Source of the DNA: an uncultured Clostridium sp.
GTDB lineage: Bacteria; Bacillota; Clostridia; TANB77; CAG-508
Length of the DNA: 54,430 nucleotides
NCBI GenBank assembly: GCA_900552555.1
Contig: URZW01000009.1
Location: forward strand, 1-54,430
Reading direction: 5' to 3'
Part shown: positions 21,101-28,591 of the stretch, one piece after another
Numbering within the stretch: position 1 is the stretch's first letter
Layout of the letters: every line of letters starts with the position of its first letter
The notes under the pieces: model-generated
Databases searched by the model: none
The model's input: only the letters and a program-made list of their open reading frames with translations
Told to the model about the DNA's origin: nothing
Program-made: the position numbers and the translations under genes

Positions 21101-24100
21101 AATTGGGTCATGTACTAATAATCTATTACCATAATATGGTTCAACACTTGTTAATTTTACACTTCCATCTCTGTATTTAAATATTAGTCTTGCTTTAAAT
21201 GTTGTTCCTTTTTTAGGTGAATATCCTGTTGGACTTTCTTTGTCTACATTCATTTCACTTATTTCTAGGTCATAAACTATTTCATTTCCTTCTTCTCCTA
21301 TACCAGGTACTCTAATTGTGTCATTTGCAACTTTATCTAATATATATGATCCATAATCAAATGTATATACTCCATTTGAACCTTGTTCGCCAGTTTTTAC
21401 TATTAAATCTAATCCTTTATCTTCTTTATCTAATAATGAACTTGATTTGATATTTAATACAACTCCATCTTTGTATGCATTATTCATATCTTGTTTTGTA
21501 ATAGTTAAGTTTAAGTATGTATCTTCTGTTGTTCTTTTTCTATTTAAATGTTGATATATTACGTTATTTGTATTAGATGGGTCTTTGTACGCACCTTGAT
21601 TTGGCTCTTCTGTATTTTTATCTCCTTTGTCATATGGTGATTGACTTATTCCTACTAAAGCTCCACTATTGTTATATGTTAATTCTATTTCTTGTGTTGT
21701 GTCATCTATGCTATATCCAGGTTTTGCACTAACTTGTGTAACATCTATTTTTACATTGTTACTTTTTATAATACGTGTTGTTATTTGTCCAGAAGTATTT
21801 GTTTTTCTTCCTTTAATTGTTTTTGTTCTTGTTGTTCCATTTACATCCCATTCAATATTAATATTATATGAAGCTCCTTCAATTGCTGTGTTTAAGTCTT
21901 CATGGTCTGATAATTGAATTTTAAACTCAGCAGTATTATCAATATTTAATTCATATGCAAGTGTTATAAATCCTGTATATTCAACACTTTCGTCATTATT
22001 AACTGATGAAGAATGTTCATTTATTACAATGTCATTACCATTTGTTACATTTATTCCATCAATATATCCGTCTTTGTCAAAATCAATATTAAATGTAATA
22101 TCTTGTGAGTTTGTTGTATTTTCATATTCAGTTGGTAATGAATCTTTATCTAATACTAATTTATAAGCATGTTGTCCTATTGTATTGTTGTCTATTGTAT
22201 ATGATAATTCACCATTTCTATCAGATACTGCTTTACCATAACTTTTTCCATCTTCAGTATTTATTAATTCATAAGCAATTCCAGCTCCAACTGGTACATC
22301 AGTTTCTGTAGAGTCTACTAAACTAATCTTAACTACATTTTGTTCTGATTTCTTTTTGCTCTTTAAGTTAAGTATTAAGTTTTCTTTATTTGCATCTTGA
22401 TCTAGGTCTAAATTTTGTTCATTATTTAATACTGTTATTGCTTCATTATTTCTTACAATTATTAATCCTTTAGTTTTTGTATCTGCAACATATCCTACTT
22501 TTGGAGCTTGTTCTGTTATTTCTAGTCTTACATTTCCTTCTCCATAGCATTTTACTTTTATTTGACCATTTGAGTCTGTTGTTGCATATTGTTGTCTTAC
22601 TTGTCCTTTTGAATTTGTTGTTTTTATTAAATATGTAACTCCCTCTAATTTTGAATTATCTGTGCTATCTGATAAATTAATTTCTAATTCAAATGGATCT
22701 TTTGCAACATTTTCATTTCCAATTACTATTAATGTATGGTTTTCTGCATCAGAACATAATTCTGTACTTACTACATCTGGATTAAATTGTGTTGCTGGTT
22801 TAGATTGTATTATTCCATTTTTATATTCTATTGTTATTAATGTAATTGCTGTTAAATTATATCCATCTGGTGCTGATACTTGTCTTAATAAATAATTATA
22901 TGTTCCATCTTTTGTCATAACTGTTGGTGAGAAATGTAATGTTCCATTCTCATCTGTTGTTCCTCTTAATACATCCATTTCATAATTATTGTTTAATTTG
23001 GGTTGTATTAATTCAAATTCTGATTCTGAAATTGTTACTTTGTCATTATTTAATTCTTGAACTTTTAATTCAAAATCTGCTTTTTGTGAATTAATTGGTA
23101 CTGTAACATCAACTAATCTTTTATTAGGTTCTATAGTCCCAACTAGTCCTGATTCGTTGTCGTCATATTCCAATTGTTTTGTTGTCTTATTATTTGTAAC
23201 CTTAAATGTTACAGGATTTGTATATGAATATCCTACTTTATCTACTGTTGGAGTAACTGTAAATGTTATTTCTCCATCCATTCTTAAAGCCCTTACATCA
23301 TCTGGTGTGATTGTTACATATCCATTGCTGTCTGTCTTTTTAGTTATGTTACATACTTCCTCTTCTTCGCTTCCATCATCATTAGTTTTTATTCCAACTA
23401 TTTTAACATCTATTCCGTCTACTGGTAAATCTGTGTTAGATTCATTTACTGCTTTTATTCTTAAGTCATATCCTTGACAAATTTTTATAACAGTTGAATT
23501 TGTACCTTCTCTTGAATCTGAACCATTTAATATTGTTTCAACTCCTGAATTTTGATATTTGATATTTTGTTCTTTATTTGTACAAATTTCTTTAAAGATA
23601 ACTCCTGCATCTATATCAACATTTGTCTTTAATGTTAGTTTGAATTTTAATGTTGCTGTATCTTGATTTCTAATTCCGTCTATATTCCATGTATATCCAT
23701 CTTTATTTTGTACTACATTTCCATTATCTGCTGAAAAATCAGATATAGTAAAATATTTTAGTATTTCATCTGAAAATACATTTGATACTTCTACATTATT
23801 TATAGCTTTATTTATGCTATCATAAATTTGTTGCAAATCTAATAAATCAATTTTTGTAGTTATATCTTTTTGTGAATTTTCGCTTAAAAGCAAATAAACT
23901 TCTCCACATACTGGTTTATCATCTACTATATATGATGTACTTGTCATATCTACTAATATAGATATTATATGTAAATCACTATCTTGTTCTGTTAAACTTT
24001 TCATTTTATCTGCAACATAGTCTGTTGAATCTGTAAATACTATAATGTATTTATTTACTTTTTTATTATCAGAAGAAGCTCCTGTAAGACTATTATATGC

Positions 24101-24616
24101 ATTATCTAGACCATCTGTACTTTTATTTCCATCTCCAAATACTAATCCGTTTATTGTATTAGTTATTTGTTCTTGGTTATTTGTTCTTCCTAATTTAAGT
24201 CCACCATTATTAGAAATTGATACTGAAGAATTTTTTACATTTGTTAGTATTCCATTTGCTAATTCTATTGCTTTGTTTTTTGTTACATTATTAGTATCAT
24301 TTGATTCCATACTATATGATGTATCTATAACCATGGCAATTTGATTTTCATAATTATCTATTTGATTAATATTTTTTAATTCAAGTTCATAGTTGAGTTC
24401 TTTTGAATCAAAATATGAACTTCCTTCTTCTTTTACTATTCTTTCTGTTGCTTGCATGTTTTCATTATTATTTGGTGCTTCTGATTTAACAACATCAACA
24501 ACATAGTGATTATTATTTGTTGAGTATATTTTTCCAACTAGAATTCCAATGGTAATAATTGCAATTAATAAAATTACTAAACACTTAGATTTTTTACTAG
24601 AATTTTTCTTTACCAT
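12092..24616 (-). CDS. Giant VWA / SpaA-type repeat protein with C-terminal dockerin
   Basis: 4174 aa. An N-terminal hydrophobic segment (~12-28) acts as a signal peptide or anchor. A von Willebrand A domain (~92-270) has an intact MIDAS start (D98-T-S-Y-S). About 25 prealbumin-like SpaA/CnaB-type domains follow (~385-3930), each with a TDxNG turn, a YTIxE/YTLSE E-box-like strand and a GYxxxxxxxxVxVxF closing strand. One InlB-type beta-grasp repeat (GYTFKGWATLP), the shared YLRTDKYVIS module and a dockerin at ~4098 (GDIDGNGKLEGSD and DVNLDGRIRPSD) end it. The architecture resembles Gram-positive pilus tip adhesins, but the protein is attached by dockerin instead of a sortase motif. AAAGGAG precedes the ATG. 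No in-frame CGG codon was found in its 12.5 kb. Ligand unknown. Confidence 0.87.
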   Translation of the reverse strand: MVKKNSSKKSKCLVILLIAIITIGILVGKIYSTNNNHYVVDVVKSEAPNNNENMQATERIVKEEGSSYFDSKELNYELELKNINQIDNYENQIAMVIDTSYSMESNDTNNVTKNKAIELANGILTNVKNSSVSISNNGGLKLGRTNNQEQITNTINGLVFGDGNKSTDGLDNAYNSLTGASSDNKKVNKYIIVFTDSTDYVADKMKSLTEQDSDLHIISILVDMTSTSYIVDDKPVCGEVYLLLSENSQKDITTKIDLLDLQQIYDSINKAINNVEVSNVFSDEILKYFTISDFSADNGNVVQNKDGYTWNIDGIRNQDTATLKFKLTLKTNVDIDAGVIFKEICTNKEQNIKYQNSGVETILNGSDSREGTNSTVIKICQGYDLRIKAVNESNTDLPVDGIDVKIVGIKTNDDGSEEEEVCNITKKTDSNGYVTITPDDVRALRMDGEITFTVTPTVDKVGYSYTNPVTFKVTNNKTTKQLEYDDNESGLVGTIEPNKRLVDVTVPINSQKADFELKVQELNNDKVTISESEFELIQPKLNNNYEMDVLRGTTDENGTLHFSPTVMTKDGTYNYLLRQVSAPDGYNLTAITLITIEYKNGIIQSKPATQFNPDVVSTELCSDAENHTLIVIGNENVAKDPFELEINLSDSTDNSKLEGVTYLIKTTNSKGQVRQQYATTDSNGQIKVKCYGEGNVRLEITEQAPKVGYVADTKTKGLIIVRNNEAITVLNNEQNLDLDQDANKENLILNLKSKKKSEQNVVKISLVDSTETDVPVGAGIAYELINTEDGKSYGKAVSDRNGELSYTIDNNTIGQHAYKLVLDKDSLPTEYENTTNSQDITFNIDFDKDGYIDGINVTNGNDIVINEHSSSVNNDESVEYTGFITLAYELNIDNTAEFKIQLSDHEDLNTAIEGASYNINIEWDVNGTTRTKTIKGRKTNTSGQITTRIIKSNNVKIDVTQVSAKPGYSIDDTTQEIELTYNNSGALVGISQSPYDKGDKNTEEPNQGAYKDPSNTNNVIYQHLNRKRTTEDTYLNLTITKQDMNNAYKDGVVLNIKSSSLLDKEDKGLDLIVKTGEQGSNGVYTFDYGSYILDKVANDTIRVPGIGEEGNEIVYDLEISEMNVDKESPTGYSPKKGTTFKARLIFKYRDGSVKLTSVEPYYGNRLLVHDPIFSSSSDTEEGQQDADSMGVYLANLTLDLRTDYDDVGNLSLDFKKEDINSEALTGAKYNLKVTNPDSTVIRKDNIQVGNGSSDIEVSGINVNIGSTIELNEVEAPIGYGINQSTEMLEVTEISEDGEITLERKDATSDRLKLSKMASTMTSAGALKTNYEITFIDYQLDTFGFGITAKDSNSNKGVEGYSFKIDTNKGATGKLTTDSEGNGSTKVGGSIENNTIEYTISTSHVADYYKPLNSNIKVNVVFNEAGAIDITATQNAQTDANYNKLWKIKNLIQSNDEFNFGKIDIEILVDHQDPLNVKVETIDKVTNTNISDVEYKITPSEVLPATGSNSIDVGYVLENGVLTYTLSQTNIKNSYAKLADKTFTVTYDKENITNAEITGDVKEDTITVTGNKQVTIKLFVEPKVPFEITNLYYFNKDTKLQGSNFEVTETKTEDVGTGTTDANGITGIYSGILGTSEDVIYKVRQTLGATGYATVEDFYVKVSYNSEREITAVKLVDKNGEDATTNRFVTVSFVKTSSFSTYNSNNKGIVTIQVLNYPEFKMNIENLDRRDGTTPVVGTEYSVSSQYTESNNEKVDFIGTKGVITDSQGLGVAHLDKTRDNTIVTYTIKEDIPAVGYQSLGTDINVVVTFDANGYVSNVQLENADTLSKIATANKVSNITDPADNFIVNVQLKNNPILKFNITASDRTNHDVKIKDLGFTIVSKIDEQVYSNSSATNKVNQTETPETSYTDANGYTASYIDRTVDNKEMLYTIKEVQKSAGYDWIDKDIIIKVAYGPDGKITSITPVQAGDYINIESYDADNFEINLDIYNDEIKAFGINLTAVDTYDVNKKLSNMKVNAFLTEEGSTNYTKPDDNYKLMDENALLTGADRNNDGKPDIAQGEDYKTIGQYNKGAGTRTLRLTILNDTNSDDEKASYYLDSTDDTKSGNNVGYYKGSKYYKDTKYQNVRYQYLINVTFDDEGKITDAKLQTGLNPYVGWLVDNRYIQTQEDGVSLDHTDYRLNITMKFFPMLDLKLNAMDNFTYQDEISKDGQPIALEGSKYTVTTLRHKSGTPRERDELVDAGYIGYGESYGYYGSLAQADYYEATDELFVPIEKGKTRLFYVFEENEPTNYQKYTDRHLTQYIQKLVAIIQVTFDEHGEINYDQSIVRRVDDTEIKPYIAEDGTTYLSSNNMQEYNYYYDKTEANRNINFYIGYGLTTKINVTAVDDISSSPISNIRMTPFINDTYCTNTSYEFNPVGYRDTNNKGQFSIKYWGAATQDNVNKYIIGSTRYGSDYNGYIFPSDMASTTLNGSGNEQDYYANLDISYDSNGKISNVKSVGKDLWGDDNVSNITWDSKTGNIYINMLYSRKFQMTLNKTDYYDSTINKLVAKFDVISDKGLKTSINSKQTSDVSRELTPIGKVYANKTIKYTLSETQVPEGYYPLQDTIDYYVTFDKNGNIGKNSVKSKSDYFEVVNTSDNTEKINKTSPDLTINVKNKPAFNLLLRAIDQFYKDDGISDVYLKVKNDKGDVALGNPQTDENGYATVVTGPVYPKETVKYYISQTNTADGYYQNSTTIELDVKFNDIGKVEDYKIIKGNEVINNFNSTAYMNTRQINMQIMNMPKDLKIGLYKYDKTTNLSMAGVKFTITKEDVNSGVTSSKQITTENDGNIVQTIDNFETSISGKTIKYTIHEDETPATYRTMEDIVFIIRYNPDGSIASANQVQNSNGVLSEIKPEIAIGKIKRLKDKRVHFAINVPNDNAYDLIIKNENKSYEELGIKDSKFDVSINGTEYTPELTDENGKTTVKDLTQSGDITIKIAQKEAGDGYKNDIDNKVEINLVKGVDIYSIDLKPTTEGYNDSKNATTTKANVTVDETYGTINVTFKNKTKTEITLFKQDINTNVALKDAEFKVTAQQIDDGGNKIGNEITLTTEENKITDNNGQIHFDLGVAPQSQIWNYTFKEVTPPAGYNPIVDLVMTVKYDQYGRIAEQKSNKESRLKLTTEHPENENCRNMYAIIKNGDVSPAYTVKVVTEDVDTGKRISGSGIYMNITKEDGSQIKIEKNTQAAASNGSVSVTGNLGIDGVMYSDEKLENPEESTPIIVEKGLTYIDNIDYEGTINIDLSQQTTAPGYIFGNQKTSTDENQNIQISAKYVPHLDDDPTVEFNVINNDGFDVKTDDVNRIITIVIKNESQVTFDIVTELFQSDLEEEKHYISGVNYNITSEILTATNSIPTDLNATTPLSDEKGETKENVGKAYAGKTVLYTLHQNIPLGYRTIDDIQIEVQYDSRGYIKYYEMLSSEDNGYIDEEKTTGRNIALVVRNKKEIENYVIYVEKHAKDTDEDEDAYQRKLPNAKYQITVNQQYGGPKTISWVDVTDENGEIRSAPFSGYGYISAQIKELEAPEGYELDEGVKYVSLYRNQDSGEFKEDVANEAFTGVDNNIEYDSAGNRIIRILPKNNQEKDKFTLAINKISTETNKYITDNQAEFKVELQQKNDAGEITYNDTLIEDSYTDKNGKLVMDNLQMPGEVGEYKLVITELKEPEGYLKLTEPVEIPVTFGKDESGNIIIISAKTDGEGLENISTSKVDKQILGINIGNDVDNSIKDDEYSLDITKVDSETGKAIENMAIFKVQIPDENNTSVYTETKETLLGPGKLDYCYIEQDKDYTVRLTHMKKPKEAGVYTYIFKEVVPPEGYKKIDEEFELSIEFAIDEDTGKMYIKDVKSSNENYLRINTKAPYDTEKPISIDILNEEDKGEQYTIHYDANDNGEGTVVPADQTKYEDEEIELSTEEPTRTGYTFKGWATLPNATKTDFMPGDKFTLNQNITLYAVWDQPLYLRTDKYVISTEDKYSTDENAGEYVEGDQYIFGVKPGIGAYRQEEENKGTNTAYLTDNITTNADKIEIITKDNEVLGEKELIGTGMKLVLTKGEEKIELTIIVLGDIDGNGKLEGSDKTKASKYISQDDTSQFDTVEKKLALDVNLDGRIRPSDLTMLRQALANDDNSQMGGVKNEKNN

Positions 24617-24650
24617 TTTGATTTCTCCTTTTCACTTTTATAGTAATTTT

Positions 24651-24679
24651 ATTTTAGTAGATTTTTTTTTTCATTTCAA
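24651..24679 (-). promoter_or_regulatory. Promoter of the giant surface protein operon
   Basis: On the minus strand TTGAAA (24679-24674), a 17-bp spacer and TAAAAT (24656-24651), 34 bp upstream of the ATG. Confidence 0.6.
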
Positions 24680-24833
24680 TACACTAATTTTGGTCATTTT
24701 TCCATTCTCTGTTTTTTTTCTACGGAAAGATATATCTGGCATTTTTCTTTTTTATAAAACATTTATATTAAAATTTTGTAACAATTTTGTTAAATTTTTT
24801 TAAACCCTTTACGGCGATTAATGTTTTTGGCTA

Positions 24834-25505
24834 TTATACTTTTATTAAATTTTTTATATTATTAAATTTACTATCACCTATTCCACTGACATTTTTTATA
24901 TCATCAATATTTTTAAATTTACCATTATCTTTTCTGTAATTTATTATTTTCAAGGCTGTTGATGGTCCTATTCCTGGTAGTGTTTCTAATTCTGTTTGTG
25001 TTGCTGTATTAATATTTATTTTTGTGTTTTGATTTTGTTTATTGTCTGTATTTGTTTTTTTACTGTTTTCCGTAGTATTTCCTGTGTTTTTTTGAATTAA
25101 ATTTTTATTTTCACTTTGATTATTATTAGGTTCTTTTTTGTCTGGTATATATATCTTCATTCCATCTTCTAAAACTTCTGCTAAGTTGATATTTTCTATA
25201 TTTGCTTCTGCTGTTACTCCTCCTGCTATTTCTATTGCGTCTGTTACTCTACTGTTTTCATCTAGTTCATATACTCCTTCTTTTCTTACTTGCCCTGTTA
25301 TATAAATAACTATTTTTGAACTGCTTTCTGAATTAGTTGTGTTTTGTTCTTCTGTTGTATTTTCTTCATTGGTGTTTGTTATATCCATGTCTTCATTTAT
25401 TTCTATTAATTTTCTATCTTTTATGATTTTTTCGTATATTGTTGTTCCAACTATAATGATTATTATTAGTATGATTATTATTATTTTTTTGTTTATTTTT
25501 TTCAT
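24834..25505 (-). CDS. comEA: ComEA-like DNA-binding protein (SLBB + helix-hairpin-helix)
   Basis: A membrane-anchored competence-type protein of 223 aa. One N-terminal membrane helix (III-rich, ~8-25), a linker, a SLBB domain (~55-120; ITGQVRKEGVYELDENSRV, then AIEIAGG) and an Asn/Gln/Lys-rich linker precede a C-terminal helix-hairpin-helix pair (ININTATQTELETLPGIG and IKNVSGIGDSKF). In transforming bacteria ComEA binds incoming double-stranded DNA at the membrane. The ATG at 25505 is chosen because AGGAGGAAATTT precedes it; the frame is open for 13 more codons upstream but lacks a ribosome site. No comEC or other competence gene adjoins it, so a competence role is by homology only. Confidence 0.85.
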   Translation of the reverse strand: MKKINKKIIIIILIIIIIVGTTIYEKIIKDRKLIEINEDMDITNTNEENTTEEQNTTNSESSSKIVIYITGQVRKEGVYELDENSRVTDAIEIAGGVTAEANIENINLAEVLEDGMKIYIPDKKEPNNNQSENKNLIQKNTGNTTENSKKTNTDNKQNQNTKININTATQTELETLPGIGPSTALKIINYRKDNGKFKNIDDIKNVSGIGDSKFNNIKNLIKV

Positions 25506-25554
25506 AAATTTCCTCCTTTTATATTTTTGAATTCTATAATTCACGATTCTTGTA

Positions 25555-25691
25555 GTTACAATTCACAGCCTTAGAAATTTTTGTGTTTAAGTTGCCACCT
25601 TAAGGATTATATATTTGATATTATATCATGTTCATTACGTTCAAAAAGAAAATCTAAAATACAAAAATTTTCTGAGGCCATGAATTGTAAC
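25555..25691. repeat. Intergenic inverted-repeat element B
   Basis: It starts GTTACAATTCACAGCCTTAG and ends with the near-complement (GAGGCCATGAATTGTAAC), giving ~30-bp imperfect arms around a ~75-bp core. It shares terminal sequence with elements A and C, and the internal TGTTCATTACRTTCAAAAA motif with D. Confidence 0.75.
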
Positions 25692-25729
25692 TATTGTAAA
25701 AAATTTTATAAAAATTTTGTCAAAAATAA

Positions 25730-25758
25730 TTGAATTTTTCCTAAAAATATTATATATT
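25730..25758 (+). promoter_or_regulatory. Promoter of the D,D-carboxypeptidase gene
   Basis: TTGAAT (25730-25735), 17 bp, TATATT (25753-25758), 30 bp upstream of the ATG. Several AT-rich alternatives exist nearby. Confidence 0.45.
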
Positions 25759-25787
25759 AAACTATATATTTTTTTAGGAGATTTATA

Positions 25788-27059
25788 ATGAAATTAAGCA
25801 AAAAATTGTTTACAATAATATTAATTATGTTAATTTTTATTTTTAATATACCTACCTGCTATTCCGCATCTGAAGCACCTAACATTTCAGCAGGTAGTGC
25901 TATTTTGATAGATAATTCCAGTGAAAAGGTTTTATATTCAAAAAACGAAACCCAAAAAATGTATCCAGCAAGTACAACTAAAATTTTAACAGCAATTTTA
26001 ACACTAGAAAACTGTAAATTGGATGATATTGTTACTGTACCATATGAGGCTATTGCTACAATTCCTTCTGGATATTCTGTTGCAGCCTTACAAGCAGGTG
26101 AACAACTTACTGTAAGTCAAGTATTACAAGTAATGATGGTTCATTCTGCTAATGATGCAGCTAATGTTTTAGCTTATCATGTATCTGGTTCTATTGAAAG
26201 TTTTGCTAACTTAATGAATCAAAAAGTTGCTGATTTAGGGCTAAAAAATACCCACTTTACAAATCCTAGCGGTATGCATAATGAAAATCATTATACTACG
26301 GCATATGATTTAGCAATAATAATGAAATATTGTATGAAAAATTCAAATTTCAGATTGCTAGCAGGGTTAAAATCTTGTACAATACCTGCAACTAATAAAT
26401 ATGAAGAAAGAATTTTTAAAACTACTAATGAGTTATTAATTTATGATAATAGAGAAGTTCAAAGCAATTATTATTATAAATATGCAATTGCTGGAAAAAC
26501 TGGTTATACTACTGAGGCAAAAAATTGTTTAGTTTCTGTTGCTAATAAAGACGGTTTTGAACTAATATGTGTTGTTCTTTCAGCTGGTGTATATCCAAAT
26601 AATTTAAGTGCAAAATTTATAGATACTAAAACTATTCTTGAATATGGATATAATAATTATGCAATTAAAAAAATAAGAGAAAAAAATGCAATTGCAACTC
26701 AAGTCGATGTTAGCAATGGTTCAAAAGAAACTCGTAATTTGGATTTATTAATTTCTGATGATATTACAGCTTTAGTATCCCAAAATGAAACTAATACAGA
26801 TTTTGAGTCTTCTATTACCCTCCAAGATAATTTATTTGCTCCAATTGCTCAGGGACAGGTTGTTGGAAAAATTACTTACAATATTGATGGTGTTGAATAT
26901 TCTTCGGATTTAATTGCATCACATAATGTTGAGATGTCTAATTCATCAAAATTAATAATTCAAGTTATTTTAATTATTTTTATTTTATTTTTACTATATA
27001 AATTATTATTTGGAAATAATAAGAATAAAAAATTTAAAAGAAAAAAATATAGATTTTAA
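25788..27059 (+). CDS. D-alanyl-D-alanine carboxypeptidase (DacF/PBP5 type, family S11)
   Basis: 423 aa. It trims the terminal D-Ala of peptidoglycan stem peptides outside the membrane. A signal peptide (~1-26) precedes the penicillin-binding catalytic domain with all three motifs: SxxK in ASTTKILTA (~62), SxN in HSANDAANV (~125) and KTG in AGKTGYTTEA (~231). A second all-beta domain follows. The C terminus has a true membrane helix (~395-412) with a Lys/Arg-rich cytoplasmic tail in place of the amphipathic helix of classic PBP5. TTAGGAG lies before the ATG. It is monocistronic and ends at a strong terminator. Confidence 0.93.
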   Translation: MKLSKKLFTIILIMLIFIFNIPTCYSASEAPNISAGSAILIDNSSEKVLYSKNETQKMYPASTTKILTAILTLENCKLDDIVTVPYEAIATIPSGYSVAALQAGEQLTVSQVLQVMMVHSANDAANVLAYHVSGSIESFANLMNQKVADLGLKNTHFTNPSGMHNENHYTTAYDLAIIMKYCMKNSNFRLLAGLKSCTIPATNKYEERIFKTTNELLIYDNREVQSNYYYKYAIAGKTGYTTEAKNCLVSVANKDGFELICVVLSAGVYPNNLSAKFIDTKTILEYGYNNYAIKKIREKNAIATQVDVSNGSKETRNLDLLISDDITALVSQNETNTDFESSITLQDNLFAPIAQGQVVGKITYNIDGVEYSSDLIASHNVEMSNSSKLIIQVILIIFILFLLYKLLFGNNKNKKFKRKKYRF

Positions 27060-27077
27060 TTTTATAATTAATTTTTA

Positions 27078-27117
27078 GGGCATGTAAGTTTGTTAATTTC
27101 AAACTTTTATCATGCCC
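27078..27117. terminator. Bidirectional terminator between convergent genes
   Basis: Outer stem GGGCATG/CATGCCC and inner stem AAGTTTG/CAAACTT form a compound hairpin between the carboxypeptidase stop (27059) and the LCP stop (27125). T-rich tails are present on both strands. Confidence 0.8.
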
Positions 27118-27124
27118 AATTTTG

Positions 27125-28507
27125 TTATTCAAAATCTTTACCTATTATAATACTTACATCCACTAAACTTGTAGAAGATTTATTTGTTGATATATTACCA
27201 ACTCCTAAAACATCTTTTATACTTTTTAGATTTTCATCTGTAATACTTTTTTTGTTTGTTATAACTGTTTTCGCGATTGTTGAAGTATTACCTGTTTTTT
27301 TAACCTTATATCCAGCATCTTCCAATAGTCTTTTTGCTTCTATTACTTTACCTTTATCTCCAGAACCATTTAGTAATTCAACTGTTATTTCTTTTGAGCC
27401 TGTATGGTTTGTAGTATTATTTACTATTAAATTTTTTGATGTTGTATTGCTTGCTGTATTATTTGAATTTGTGTTATTTGATGTAGTATTTTCATCTTCA
27501 TTTTGTTCATCTTCGTAGAACATTGATTGTATTAATTCTTTTAATGCTGTTTTATCTGCTACAAATATACTTACCCCATTTGTATCTTTAACATCTGGTG
27601 TTGTTCCTGGTAAAGTTGCTGATTTAATATTTTCTGTATCAAATTCTACTGCATATGGAATGTAATCTTTAACATAAGAAAGTTCTAAGTTTGTTTCTAC
27701 ATTTTTATGTGCTATTTCAAGTATTTGTCCTATTTTGAATATATTGCTTGGTTTTAATGTTTGTTTTAATGTTGCAATTATAAAATCTCTTTGAGTTCTC
27801 ATTCTTCCAAAGTCATTATCTCCATATTCTGTTGGATATGATGTCATTCCAACTCCTTTTTGATAATTATTATGTCTAAATCTTAAAAGTTGTTCTGCCT
27901 TATTTCCATCTATTAGTTGTTCTCCTGCTTTTAAATCAATATGTAAATCTTGTGATGTATCATCATAATTCATATCTATTGGTACATTAAATGTTACACC
28001 ACCTATTGCATCAACTAATTTTATTAATGCTTCTGTTTTTACTACTACATAGTATTTAATATCTAGTCCTGTTAATTCATTTACTGCCGCTAAGGTTTTT
28101 TCTGGTGTTTTGTTTATATTATATAATGCATTTATTTTTTGTGATGCTACTGCTCTCTTTGTATTCTTTCCTGTGAATGTATCTCTTGGTATTGACAATA
28201 GATTAGCTTTTTGTGTGTTTGGATTATATGAAGCTACCATTATTGTATCTGTTAGTTCAGAGTCTAAATCTGTGCTTATTCCTAAAATCAATACTTTTAT
28301 TTCTTTTAAATCTTTTTTTGTGTTTTCATCATGCCCTACAACTGTTGCAAGCATTCCACTTAGTCCCCCACCATTTTTTATTGTTCTATATGTAAACCAT
28401 GTTATTCCTATTAATAATAATATTATTATTAATAGTACTATCTTTTTTCCTGTTTTCTTTTTTCTCTTTTTATTTATTTTATCTTCTGCTATTTTTTTTT
28501 CTTTCAA
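27125..28507 (-). CDS. LytR-CpsA-Psr (LCP) family cell-wall polymer ligase
   Basis: ~460 aa. LCP enzymes attach teichoic acid-like or other glycopolymers to peptidoglycan at the outer membrane face. A basic cytoplasmic stub and one membrane helix (~23-42) precede the LCP domain (VLILGISTD, DTIMVASYNPN, LLSIPRDTF, LLRFRHN, DFGRMRTQRDFI; the conserved Arg and Asp residues are present). An Asn/Thr-rich linker and a C-terminal LytR_C-like domain (VELLNGSGDKGKVIEAKRLLEDAGY) follow. The ATG at 28537 has no ribosome site and sits almost on the promoter. AGGAG lies 8 nt before a TTG at 28507, so TTG is chosen. It is the last gene of an envelope cluster with CvpA and the DUF5711-like protein. Confidence 0.88.
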   Translation of the reverse strand: MKEKKIAEDKINKKRKKKTGKKIVLLIIILLLIGITWFTYRTIKNGGGLSGMLATVVGHDENTKKDLKEIKVLILGISTDLDSELTDTIMVASYNPNTQKANLLSIPRDTFTGKNTKRAVASQKINALYNINKTPEKTLAAVNELTGLDIKYYVVVKTEALIKLVDAIGGVTFNVPIDMNYDDTSQDLHIDLKAGEQLIDGNKAEQLLRFRHNNYQKGVGMTSYPTEYGDNDFGRMRTQRDFIIATLKQTLKPSNIFKIGQILEIAHKNVETNLELSYVKDYIPYAVEFDTENIKSATLPGTTPDVKDTNGVSIFVADKTALKELIQSMFYEDEQNEDENTTSNNTNSNNTASNTTSKNLIVNNTTNHTGSKEITVELLNGSGDKGKVIEAKRLLEDAGYKVKKTGNTSTIAKTVITNKKSITDENLKSIKDVLGVGNISTNKSSTSLVDVSIIIGKDFE

Positions 28508-28543
28508 AATACTCACTCCTAATTTTGTAAAAATCATGGTCTT

Positions 28544-28572
28544 ATTATATCAAATAATAAAAAAAAACGCAA
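28544..28572 (-). promoter_or_regulatory. Promoter of the LCP gene overlapping the upstream terminator
   Basis: On the minus strand TTGCGT (28572-28567), 17 bp, TATAAT (28549-28544). The -35 hexamer is the left half of the stem that terminates the CvpA transcript, so terminator and promoter share bases. Confidence 0.6.
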
Positions 28573-28589
28573 TAAATTTGCGTTTTTTT
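28561..28589 (-). terminator. Terminator after the cvpA-like gene
   Basis: The stem ACGCAA / TTGCGT is extended by A-run/T-run pairing, with T7 on the minus strand, right after the stop at 28592. Confidence 0.75.
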
Positions 28590-28591
28590 AT

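Noticed and set aside
6163..24616. A conventional cellulosome locus
   Set aside because: Cohesins and dockerins are present, but no glycoside hydrolase, carbohydrate-binding module or scaffoldin with several cohesins is seen.
28507..28537. ATG at 28537 as the LCP start
   Set aside because: It lies just downstream of the -10 box with no ribosome site, while AGGAG precedes the TTG at 28507 at proper spacing.
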